Part shown: positions 1 through 5,940 of the stretch, one piece after another
Position numbering within the stretch: position 1 is the first letter of the stretch
How the letters are laid out: every line of letters starts with the position of its first letter
DNA from: Acidobacteriota bacterium
GTDB taxonomy: Bacteria; Acidobacteriota; Terriglobia; Bryobacterales; Bryobacteraceae
Length of the DNA: 6,129 bases
Assembly (NCBI GenBank): GCA_018268875.1
Contig: JAFDVT010000858.1
Coordinates: 1 to 6,129, forward strand
Reading direction: 5' to 3'
Position numbers and translations under genes: made by a program
Notes under the pieces: generated by a model
What the model saw: only the letters and a program-made list of their open reading frames with translations
What the model was told of the DNA's origin: nothing
The model's database searches: none

Positions 1-1
1 C

Positions 2-706
2 CGTAGCGCCGGTCTGGCCGAGGCTGGTTTGCCCTATGCCGCCGACCCCGCGTTTACCCGGCATCTGGCGGCCTTCCTGAACAACGCCGGCGTCTATCCG
101 AACAAGGTTCTGTTCAACGGCGGTGTGCTGAAAGCCCCCGTCGTACGCCAGCGGATTCTCGAACAGTTGCAGCGCTGGACCTCGACGCCCGTCGAAGCCT
201 TGCAGGGCGAGGACTTGATGCACGCGGTGGCACGCGGCGCGGCGTATTACGGCGAGGCTCGCAAGGGCAAAGGCATCCGTATCCGCGGAGGCGTGCCGAA
301 AACCTATTACATCGGGATCGAGTCGGCGATGCCCGCCGTTCCCGGGTTCCGCCCGCCGGTGAAGGCTTTGGCGGTCGCGCCGTTCGGCATGGAAGAAGGA
401 ACAAGCGTCACGCTGCCCGCCGGGCGCGAGTTTTCGCTGGTGGTCGGCGAACCGGCCGAGTTCCGGTTCTTCAATTCCGCCAAACGCAATCACGACGCCG
501 CCGGCGAAATGATCGACGACGTCGGCGAGGATCTGGTCCAGATGTCGCCCATTGAGGTGACGTTGAGCGGCGATCGCGGCGAAACCGTTCGCGTCACGCT
601 CGAAACGATCGTCACCGAAACCGGCCAGTTGCAGGTCTGGTGTGTGGCCAAGGACGGCCGCCGCTGGAAGCTTGAGTTCAACGTCAGGGAGAAGGTCAAA
701 CAGTGA
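2..706 (+). CDS. Hsp70-family (DnaK-like) protein, 3' part only
   Basis: This is the C-terminal 234 residues of an Hsp70-like ATPase. The frame is open to the window edge, so the true start lies upstream and the TTG at 29 is not credited as a start. Fragment residues 37-41 (LFNGG) match the adenosine-binding motif of the actin-like ATPase fold, and residues 73-83 (MHAVARGAAYY) match the DnaK 'DEAVAIGAA' helix, so the fragment begins late in the nucleotide-binding domain. A motif with core RGGVPKTYY at 95-103 stands where DnaK has its DVLLLDV linker. A beta-rich region follows, ending in WKLEFNV. The protein aligns collinearly with the downstream paralog and stops where that one begins its extra domain. 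Its TGA overlaps the GTG of the next gene (GTGA), suggesting coupled translation. The client and co-chaperones are unknown. Family assignment is firm; function is inferred only at family level. Confidence 0.9.
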   Translation, partial: RSAGLAEAGLPYAADPAFTRHLAAFLNNAGVYPNKVLFNGGVLKAPVVRQRILEQLQRWTSTPVEALQGEDLMHAVARGAAYYGEARKGKGIRIRGGVPKTYYIGIESAMPAVPGFRPPVKALAVAPFGMEEGTSVTLPAGREFSLVVGEPAEFRFFNSAKRNHDAAGEMIDDVGEDLVQMSPIEVTLSGDRGETVRVTLETIVTETGQLQVWCVAKDGRRWKLEFNVREKVKQ

Positions 707-3318
707 AAGTCGGCATCGACTTAGGGACCACCAATTCCGCCCTCGCCTACATCGACCCGAAAGAGGCGCAGGAAGCGGATTTTCCTCCGATTCACGTACT
801 GGAAATCCCGCAGACAATCGCTCCGGAAACCGTGGAATCGCGGCGGACGCTACCGTCGTTCCTGTTCTTGGGCCCGGATCAGACCTTTGTCGGCGCATTC
901 GCTCGCGACCAGGGCGCCATCGTCCCCACCAAGTCCGTGCACTCGGCCAAAAGCTGGCTGTCGAACCCAGATGTCGATCGCACGGCCAAGATCCTGCCGT
1001 GGGACGCGCAGGAAGCCGGCCGCGTACTCTCGCCCGTCGAAGTCTCGGCCAAAGTGATCGGTCACATGGCCGACGCGTTTGAGAAGAAATTCCAGCAGCC
1101 GTTGCGCGACCAGGAAATCGTCCTCACGGTTCCCGCGTCGTTCGACGAAGAGGCTCGCGAACTGACCGTGGCGGCGGCCAAGGAAGCGGGCATCGAAAAG
1201 TTCACGCTGCTCGAAGAACCAGCCGCGGCGTTTTATTCCTGGATCGCCAACGACCTTTCGAGGTCGCAGAAAGCCCTGTTTGACGGCCAGAATGTACTCA
1301 TTTGCGACGTCGGCGGCGGCACCAGCGACTTTACGCTGATCAAGGTGAAGCGCGAAGGCGATCGCGTCGAGTTCACGCGCACAGCGGTCGGAAAACACCT
1401 GCTGCTCGGCGGCGACAACCTGGATTTGACGCTCGCCTGGCTGGTGGAATCGAAGCTCGGCAAGACGCTCTCCATCCGCCAGCGGTCGGCTTTGCGGCGC
1501 CAGTGCGCGGCGGCCAAGGAAAAGCTGCTGGGCGATTCGAACCTCAAGTCGGTGGACATCACGGTGCTCGGTTCCGGCTCATCGGTGATCGGCGGCACGC
1601 TGCGAACGGAAATCACGCGCGAAGAGGCCATGGAACTGGCGCTGGACGGCTTCCTGCCGTTCTGCGAACTTTCCGATAAGCCGCAAGAAGAAAAGCGCAG
1701 CCTGTTCCGCGAAGTCGGCCTGCCGTATGTGTCCGATCCCGCGGTGACGCGGCATCTGGCGGCGTTTTTGAGTACCGTCGGCGCGGCCCCCGACGCGATC
1801 CTGTTCAACGGCGGCTTCTTTATCCCGGACCTGCTGCGGGACCGCGTGGTGGACGTGATTGAGAAGTGGTACGGCAAGCGGCCCGTCGTGTTTGAGAATC
1901 GCGACCTCGACCTTGCCGTGTCGGTCGGCGCGGCGTATTATTCGTACGCGAGGTCCACCGGCCAGGGGCTCATCGTTCGCGGCGGATTGCCGCGCAGCTA
2001 TTACCTGGGCCTCGCCTCGGCGAACCCGGACACGATCGAGACACTGTGCGTCGTCCCTCGCGGCGCCGAGGAAGGCGACACGCTCGAGGTCGACAACGAG
2101 GCGCTGCAGTTGGTGGCGAACAAGCCGGTGTCGTTCAAGCTGTACAGTTCGCTGATTCGCGCCGAAGATCCCGTTGGCGCGGCGATCGCATTCCCGCTTG
2201 CGGACCTCGAATCCGGCGACCTGAAGTTGCACGCGCCCTTGAGCGCGGTGATCCGGTTCGGCAAGCAGGGCGAACGCCTGGTACCCGTGAAACTGGGTGC
2301 GAAGCTGACCGAGGTCGGCACCATCGCGATGTGGGCGGATTCCAAAGTCAGCGACCATCGCTGGCGCCTGGAATTCGAACTTCGCAAGCAGGCGCAGGCG
2401 TCGTCGGTTCGCGCCGCCGCGGTGGTGTCGGACGAAGCAATGGCCGCCGCATCGAAACTGATCGCCGAAACGTTTGAAGGCGACGGCGCCCCCGAAGAAC
2501 TGCCCGGCAAGATGGAACAGGCGCTCGGCCTGGGCCGCAATTCCTGGCCCCTGTCCGCGATCCGCAAGTTCGCCGACCAGATGCTGGACCTCGCCGCCGG
2601 ACGCAAGCGTAGCGCCGCGCATGAACTCCGCTGGCTGAACCTGTGCGGGTTCTGCCTGCGGCCCGGCTTTGGCTTCCCCGGCGACGATTACCGCATCGAA
2701 CAGGCTCGCCGCGTGTACGCCTCCGGCCTGATCTTCGCGAACCAGGTCCAGAACGAAATCGACTGGTGGATCTTTTGCGGCCGCGTCGCCGGTGGACTGA
2801 ACCGCAACCAGCAGGTGGACATTTTCCAGCGGATTTCGCCGTTTTTGCTGCCGAAGTTCAACAAGAAGCCGCCGCGCGTGAACTCGAGCCTGATGCGTGA
2901 AATGTGGCGCACGGCCTCGAGTCTGGAACTGCTTCCCGCGCAGACCCGGACGCAGTTGGGCGACGCGCTGGTGGAAAAAGTCAAAAAGGCGGACATGGTG
3001 GAAACGGCCTTGTGGTGCCTGTCGAGAATCGGCGCGCGCAAGCTGTTTTACGGCCCGATCAACCAGGTTCTGCCCCCCGCGACAGCCACCCGCTGGATCG
3101 AAGCAATCTCCAAAACGCCGCATTCGGCAGACGCCGTGTTGTCGATGGCCCGCGTCACCGGCGACGGTACGCGCGACCTCGCGCCCGCCGCGCTCGACAC
3201 CGTGCGCCGCGCGTTCCCCGATCTCGACCTCGAAGCGGATGATTCCTCCGACCTCCGGCACATGGCCAAGATGTTCGGCGAGGAACTCCCCGCGGGCCTT
3301 GTGCTCGCCGCCGAATGA
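703..3318 (+). CDS. Hsp70-family (DnaK-like) protein with C-terminal DUF3731-like extension
   Basis: This is a complete 871-residue Hsp70-like ATPase, presumably cytoplasmic since no signal peptide is seen. The GTG start gives MKVGIDLGTTNS, placing the phosphate-1 motif at residues 5-12 exactly as in DnaK. The connect-1 region (TVPASFDEEAR, then LLEEPAAAF) spans about 142-177, phosphate-2 (CDVGGGTSDF) is at 201-210, LGGDNLD at 235-241, the adenosine motif (LFNGG) at 367-371, and LAVSVGAAYY at 404-413. Residues 424-436 (core RGGLPRSYYLG) replace the usual DnaK linker. A beta-rich region runs to about 562. Residues 566-871 are an extra, largely helical domain with CLRPGFGFPGDDYRIEQ at 651-667 and a WW at 688-689, which I recall as typical of DUF3731. 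DnaK is about 640 residues, so this is much longer. It overlaps both neighbours by four bases (GTGA upstream, ATGA downstream), indicating an operon. A chaperone or ATPase role follows from the family; its substrate is unknown. Confidence 0.95.
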   Translation: MKVGIDLGTTNSALAYIDPKEAQEADFPPIHVLEIPQTIAPETVESRRTLPSFLFLGPDQTFVGAFARDQGAIVPTKSVHSAKSWLSNPDVDRTAKILPWDAQEAGRVLSPVEVSAKVIGHMADAFEKKFQQPLRDQEIVLTVPASFDEEARELTVAAAKEAGIEKFTLLEEPAAAFYSWIANDLSRSQKALFDGQNVLICDVGGGTSDFTLIKVKREGDRVEFTRTAVGKHLLLGGDNLDLTLAWLVESKLGKTLSIRQRSALRRQCAAAKEKLLGDSNLKSVDITVLGSGSSVIGGTLRTEITREEAMELALDGFLPFCELSDKPQEEKRSLFREVGLPYVSDPAVTRHLAAFLSTVGAAPDAILFNGGFFIPDLLRDRVVDVIEKWYGKRPVVFENRDLDLAVSVGAAYYSYARSTGQGLIVRGGLPRSYYLGLASANPDTIETLCVVPRGAEEGDTLEVDNEALQLVANKPVSFKLYSSLIRAEDPVGAAIAFPLADLESGDLKLHAPLSAVIRFGKQGERLVPVKLGAKLTEVGTIAMWADSKVSDHRWRLEFELRKQAQASSVRAAAVVSDEAMAAASKLIAETFEGDGAPEELPGKMEQALGLGRNSWPLSAIRKFADQMLDLAAGRKRSAAHELRWLNLCGFCLRPGFGFPGDDYRIEQARRVYASGLIFANQVQNEIDWWIFCGRVAGGLNRNQQVDIFQRISPFLLPKFNKKPPRVNSSLMREMWRTASSLELLPAQTRTQLGDALVEKVKKADMVETALWCLSRIGARKLFYGPINQVLPPATATRWIEAISKTPHSADAVLSMARVTGDGTRDLAPAALDTVRRAFPDLDLEADDSSDLRHMAKMFGEELPAGLVLAAE

Positions 3319-4160
3319 ACGAAGCGCAGATCATCGAATGGATTCGTCGCCACGCGGCCCCGCCAACCCGGGACCTCGTGCTCGGCATCGGCGATGACTG
3401 CGCCATTTACCGTCCCCGCCGCAAGGAAGATCAGGTTTTTACGACGGACTTCCTGATTGAGGACGTGCATTTCACCCGCGACATCTATGCGCCGGAGGCC
3501 GCCGGACACAAAGCGCTGGCGCGAAGCCTCAGCGACCTCGCGGCCATGGGCGCGGACCCTCGGTTCTGCCTTCTGTCGCTGGCTATGCCGCCGATGCTCG
3601 ATCCCGCGTGGCTCGAACGTTTCCTGCGCGGGTTCCTCAAATTGGCCAAGAAACATGGCATCGCGCTCGCCGGTGGCGACCTTTCGCGCGCCCCCAAAGT
3701 CGTCTGCGACGTCATGGCTTGCGGCGCGGTACCCGAAGGCAAGGCTCTGCGTCGCGACGGCGCCCGCCCCGGCGACGTGATCTATGTCTCGGGCCGCCTG
3801 GGCAAGCCTTGGCAAACCCACCAGAAGCCCGCGCCCAGGATCGACTTCGGCCGGCTACTTCGAGGCCGCGCCACAGCCGCCATGGACCTCAGCGACGGGA
3901 TCTCGATGGACTTGCACCGGCTTTGCAAAGCATCCGGCGTGGCCGCCTCGCTCGATCACATTCCACTGGTAAAAGGCGCCTCGCTCGAGCAGGCGTTGCA
4001 CGGCGGCGAAGATTATGAACTTGTGTTCACGATGCCTCCGCGCCTGAAGCCGCCCAAGGGCGGCATCCGTGTCGGCGTAATCGAGCGTGGCGACCCCGGC
4101 CTGATCAACTTTGAGGAAGCCGCACTCGCCCCGCTCGGGCACGATCACTTTCGGGATTAG
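3315..4160 (+). CDS. thiL: thiamine-monophosphate kinase ThiL
   Basis: ThiL phosphorylates thiamine monophosphate with ATP to give thiamine diphosphate, the active cofactor, in the cytoplasm. The family signatures are present in order: GIGDDCAIY (24-32), TTDFLIEDVHF (43-53), GHKALARSLSDLAAMGA (64-80), AGGDLSRAP (119-127), MDLSDGISMDLHRL (190-203) and ALHGGEDYELVFT (227-239). The conserved aspartates D27/D28, D45, D74, D122, D191 and D194 sit where metal and nucleotide ligands lie in the family. At 281 residues it is shorter than E. coli ThiL (about 325). The missing part is the helical stretch between VSGRLG (158-163) and the PAPRIDFGR segment (172-180). The ATG overlaps the TGA of the Hsp70 gene (ATGA) and no clear Shine-Dalgarno precedes it, so translational coupling probably decides this start. 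No other thiamine gene is in view. Identity is confident; the reduced loop is the only oddity. Confidence 0.94.
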   Translation: MNEAQIIEWIRRHAAPPTRDLVLGIGDDCAIYRPRRKEDQVFTTDFLIEDVHFTRDIYAPEAAGHKALARSLSDLAAMGADPRFCLLSLAMPPMLDPAWLERFLRGFLKLAKKHGIALAGGDLSRAPKVVCDVMACGAVPEGKALRRDGARPGDVIYVSGRLGKPWQTHQKPAPRIDFGRLLRGRATAAMDLSDGISMDLHRLCKASGVAASLDHIPLVKGASLEQALHGGEDYELVFTMPPRLKPPKGGIRVGVIERGDPGLINFEEAALAPLGHDHFRD

Positions 4161-4199
4161 GCCGCACAGCCGCTGTTGTACAAAATTGCGTCAGAATCA

Positions 4200-4229
4200 T
4201 TAACGATCCCCTGCGGACAAGACGATAAA
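4200..4229 (+). promoter_or_regulatory. candidate sigma-70-type promoter for the PAS gene
   Basis: TTAACG at 4200-4205 matches four of six bases of the TTGACA -35 consensus. GATAAA at 4224-4229 matches four of six of TATAAT. The spacer is 18 bases. Transcription would begin near 4236, just upstream of the ribosome binding site, giving a leader of roughly 20 bases before the TTG start. The match is modest and based on consensus reading only; a weaker alternative uses TTGTAC at 4176-4181. Confidence 0.28.
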
Positions 4230-4242
4230 CCATTTGTGTACC

Positions 4243-4251
4243 GGGGGGAGG
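4243..4251 (+). promoter_or_regulatory. strong Shine-Dalgarno that fixes a TTG start
   Basis: GGGGGGAGG lies six bases before the TTG at 4258. It contains a full GGAGG core at ideal spacing, the strongest ribosome binding site in the window. It decides in favour of TTG at 4258 over the in-frame ATG at 4276, which has no comparable site at proper distance. Confidence 0.75.
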
Positions 4252-4257
4252 TAGCAC

Positions 4258-4932
4258 TTGGAATTGATCAATCTTATGCGGAATCATCCGCTCAACGGAA
4301 CGGCCCTGTTGGTTTCGATTGCCGTGGTGGGATGGTGCCTATTTATCGTGTCTCGCGTGCAAACTCGCACGGATCGAATGCTTACCGGATTGATCGGGCT
4401 GATTGCCATCTTTCATTGTTTTCGTTTGTTGGTTGGAGCCGGGCTCTTTTTCCAGACGTCACGGCCTGAGTTGGACGACATTGCCAACATTTTCTTCACT
4501 CTGATTTTCCCGGCCGTGCTGTGGTATCTCAAAAAGCTCGGCAGCCAGTACCTTGCCCTGAAATTCGCGGTGCGCCTTGCAGAAGGCGACCAGTCGACGC
4601 CTCCGTATTACGCCCGCCCGGCGAATCGGATCGTCGCGGACCCATCCAGCATGTTGTTCGACGCGATGCCGATGGCAATGTTCGCCGTGAGCCTCGATGG
4701 CCAGGTGAGTTGCTGGAATCGCGCCGCCGAAAAAACGCTGGGCTGGACCAGGGATGAAGTGCTCGGCCACAAATTGCCGAATCTGGTCCTCGAACCGCAG
4801 TCCGACGGCAATATGGGATGCATCCGCCTGCTGCGCAAGAACGGCGAACCCGTCCAATCCGAGTTCCGCTCCGTGCCCATCCGCGACGCCAAAGGCTCTG
4901 TAAACGGCATTCTGACGATCGTTCAGGCGTAG
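4258..4932 (+). CDS. small membrane protein with a C-terminal PAS domain
   Basis: This 224-residue protein has three likely membrane segments at about 15-34, 41-65 and 75-92. A short charged helical linker (about 95-115) follows, then one PAS domain at about 130-224. The PAS call rests on the pattern FDAMPMAMFAVSLDG (134-148), the CWNRAAEKTLGWTRDEVLG helix region (152-170), and RKNGEPVQSEFRSVPIRDAKGSVNGILTI-like strands to the end. These match canonical PAS sequences of the WNRAAExxxGYxxxEVLG type. PAS domains sense small molecules, light or redox, or dimerise. No histidine kinase, GGDEF, EAL, HTH or other output domain follows; the stop TAG comes right after the last PAS strand. The TTG start is supported by a strong Shine-Dalgarno. 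The first third is lower in GC than neighbouring genes. It could be a stand-alone sensor acting on a partner, or a sensor that has lost its output. Ligand and partner are unknown. Confidence 0.85.
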   Translation: MELINLMRNHPLNGTALLVSIAVVGWCLFIVSRVQTRTDRMLTGLIGLIAIFHCFRLLVGAGLFFQTSRPELDDIANIFFTLIFPAVLWYLKKLGSQYLALKFAVRLAEGDQSTPPYYARPANRIVADPSSMLFDAMPMAMFAVSLDGQVSCWNRAAEKTLGWTRDEVLGHKLPNLVLEPQSDGNMGCIRLLRKNGEPVQSEFRSVPIRDAKGSVNGILTIVQA

Positions 4933-4954
4933 GCCGCCATGCTAGCCTAGACGT

Positions 4955-5911
4955 TTGCGTATCCTGATTTCCGGAGCCGCCGGCTTCATCGGTTCCCATA
5001 TGTGCGACCGCCTGTTGGCGGAGGGACATGAAGTCGTCGGACTCGACAATTTCCAAACCGGCCAGAGCCGGAACATCGCGCACCTCGCCAACGAACCAAA
5101 GTTCCAGTTTGAGGAATGCGACGTCACCGGCGCCATCCCCGACTTTGGCAAGTTCGACGGCGTTCTGCACTACGCCTCGCTGGCCAGTCCTCGCGATTAC
5201 CTGGCGTTTCCCCTCGAGACTCTTGAAACGGGCTCCACGGCCACGCGCAACATGCTCGCCATCGCGCATGCCAACGACGCCCGCTTCCTCATCACGTCCA
5301 CCTCGGAATGTTACGGCGACCCGCTCGAGCATCCGCAGCGCGAAACCTACTGGGGCAACGTGAACCCGGTGGGCCCGCGCTCCTGTTATGACGAAAGCAA
5401 ACGCTACGCCGAAGCCTTAACCATGGGTTGGCACCGCGTAAAGGGCGTCCGCACCAACATCGCGCGCATCTTCAACACCTATGGTCCGCGCATGGCGCTG
5501 CACGACGGACGCGTAGTTCCCGCCTTCCTGGACCAGGCGCTTCGCGGCGAACCAATGACCGTGTTCGGCGACGGCACGCAAACCCGCAGCTTCTGCTACG
5601 TGCGCGACCTCGTCGACGGCCTGTACCGCCTGATGTTGTCTGACGAACGCTACCCCGTGAACCTCGGTAATCCCGCCGAGCTCACCATGCTCGAGTTCGC
5701 CGAACGCATCCAGCGCTTGACCGGCACCAAGTCCCAGATCGTACATAAGGCACTGCCGGAAGACGATCCCAAACGCCGCCGTCCGGACATCACCAAGGCC
5801 AAAGAAGTGCTCGGTTGGGAACCCAAAGTTCCGCTCGAGGAAGGCTTGCGCGAAACGGTCGTCTACTTCCAGTCCGTCATCGACGCGACGCCGGTAGCCA
5901 CCGCGGGCTGA
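4955..5911 (+). CDS. NAD-dependent UDP-glucuronate decarboxylase (UDP-xylose synthase type)
   Basis: This is a 318-residue extended short-chain dehydrogenase/reductase. UDP-glucuronate decarboxylases convert UDP-glucuronate to UDP-xylose through an NAD-bound 4-keto intermediate, supplying sugars for surface polysaccharides. The Rossmann nucleotide loop GAAGFIGSH is at 7-15, with D31 in LDNFQTG as the ribose-binding acid. The catalytic region is STSECYGDP at 115-123, with T115/S116 and E118, and YDESK at 145-149 gives the Tyr-Lys pair. ETYWGNVNPVGPRSCYDESK (130-149) is the clearest decarboxylase signature. FNTYGPRM (173-180), FGDGTQTRSF (204-213) and LPEDDPKRRRPDI (267-279) complete the substrate-binding signatures. 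TTG at 4955 is the only workable start: it puts MRILISG at the first strand, and an in-frame TAG sits four codons upstream (4943-4945). No Shine-Dalgarno is visible and the gap to the PAS gene is 22 bases. A closely related UDP-sugar epimerase/dehydratase is the alternative; no other sugar gene is in view. Confidence 0.94.
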   Translation: MRILISGAAGFIGSHMCDRLLAEGHEVVGLDNFQTGQSRNIAHLANEPKFQFEECDVTGAIPDFGKFDGVLHYASLASPRDYLAFPLETLETGSTATRNMLAIAHANDARFLITSTSECYGDPLEHPQRETYWGNVNPVGPRSCYDESKRYAEALTMGWHRVKGVRTNIARIFNTYGPRMALHDGRVVPAFLDQALRGEPMTVFGDGTQTRSFCYVRDLVDGLYRLMLSDERYPVNLGNPAELTMLEFAERIQRLTGTKSQIVHKALPEDDPKRRRPDITKAKEVLGWEPKVPLEEGLRETVVYFQSVIDATPVATAG

Positions 5912-5914
5912 GCC

Positions 5915-5940
5915 GTATCATGGGTGTAGTCCCATGATGC
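5915..5940 (+). promoter_or_regulatory. inverted repeat enclosing the start codons of the M2-like gene
   Basis: ATCATGGG (5917-5924) and CCCATGAT (5931-5938) are perfect reverse complements separated by a six-base loop, TGTAGT. In RNA the stem extends by a U-G and a G-C pair to 5915-5940. Both candidate start codons (ATG at 5934 and 5937) lie in the 3' arm, and the only Shine-Dalgarno-like bases (GGG at 5922-5924) lie in the 5' arm. It could be an RNA hairpin that limits translation or a palindromic DNA operator. No T run follows, so it is unlikely to be a rho-independent terminator for the upstream gene. The structure is seen directly; the role is inferred. Confidence 0.5.

Larger units (their letters stand above)
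4161..4257 (+). other. intergenic gap between thiL and the PAS gene
   Basis: This 97-base gap is the longest non-coding stretch in the window and is visibly richer in A and T than the flanking genes. It carries a candidate promoter and a strong ribosome binding site, listed separately. I found no convincing terminator for thiL here: there is no GC-rich stem followed by a T run. The gap suggests that the PAS gene starts a new transcription unit. Confidence 0.6.

Noticed and set aside
29..31. TTG at 29 as the start of the first Hsp70-like protein
   Set aside because: The frame is open to the window edge and the residues before 29 (AGLAEAG) align with the paralog's equivalent region, so the gene continues upstream and is simply cut by the window.
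1579..3261. 560-codon open frame on the minus strand opposite the second Hsp70 gene
   Set aside because: Its translation is low-complexity, rich in Arg, Gly, Ala and His, with no recognisable motif. It is the usual mirror frame of a GC-rich gene whose plus-strand product is an unmistakable Hsp70.
3048..3821. 257-codon minus-strand open frame across the Hsp70-thiL junction
   Set aside because: It is antisense to two well-identified genes, has no family signature and no ribosome binding site; treated as a compositional artefact.
4176..4469. 97-codon plus-strand frame starting in the gap before the PAS gene
   Set aside because: It has no ribosome binding site and runs out of frame through the PAS gene's membrane helices; the PAS frame has a strong Shine-Dalgarno and coherent domain content.
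4930..4949. TAGGC/GCCTA inverted repeat as a terminator after the PAS gene
   Set aside because: The stem is only five base pairs with a ten-base loop and no following T run, so a terminator is not supported.
4529..5332. 267-codon minus-strand open frame across the PAS-decarboxylase junction
   Set aside because: It is antisense to a PAS domain and a Rossmann enzyme that are both clearly coding; its product is Arg/Gly/Ser-rich without motifs.
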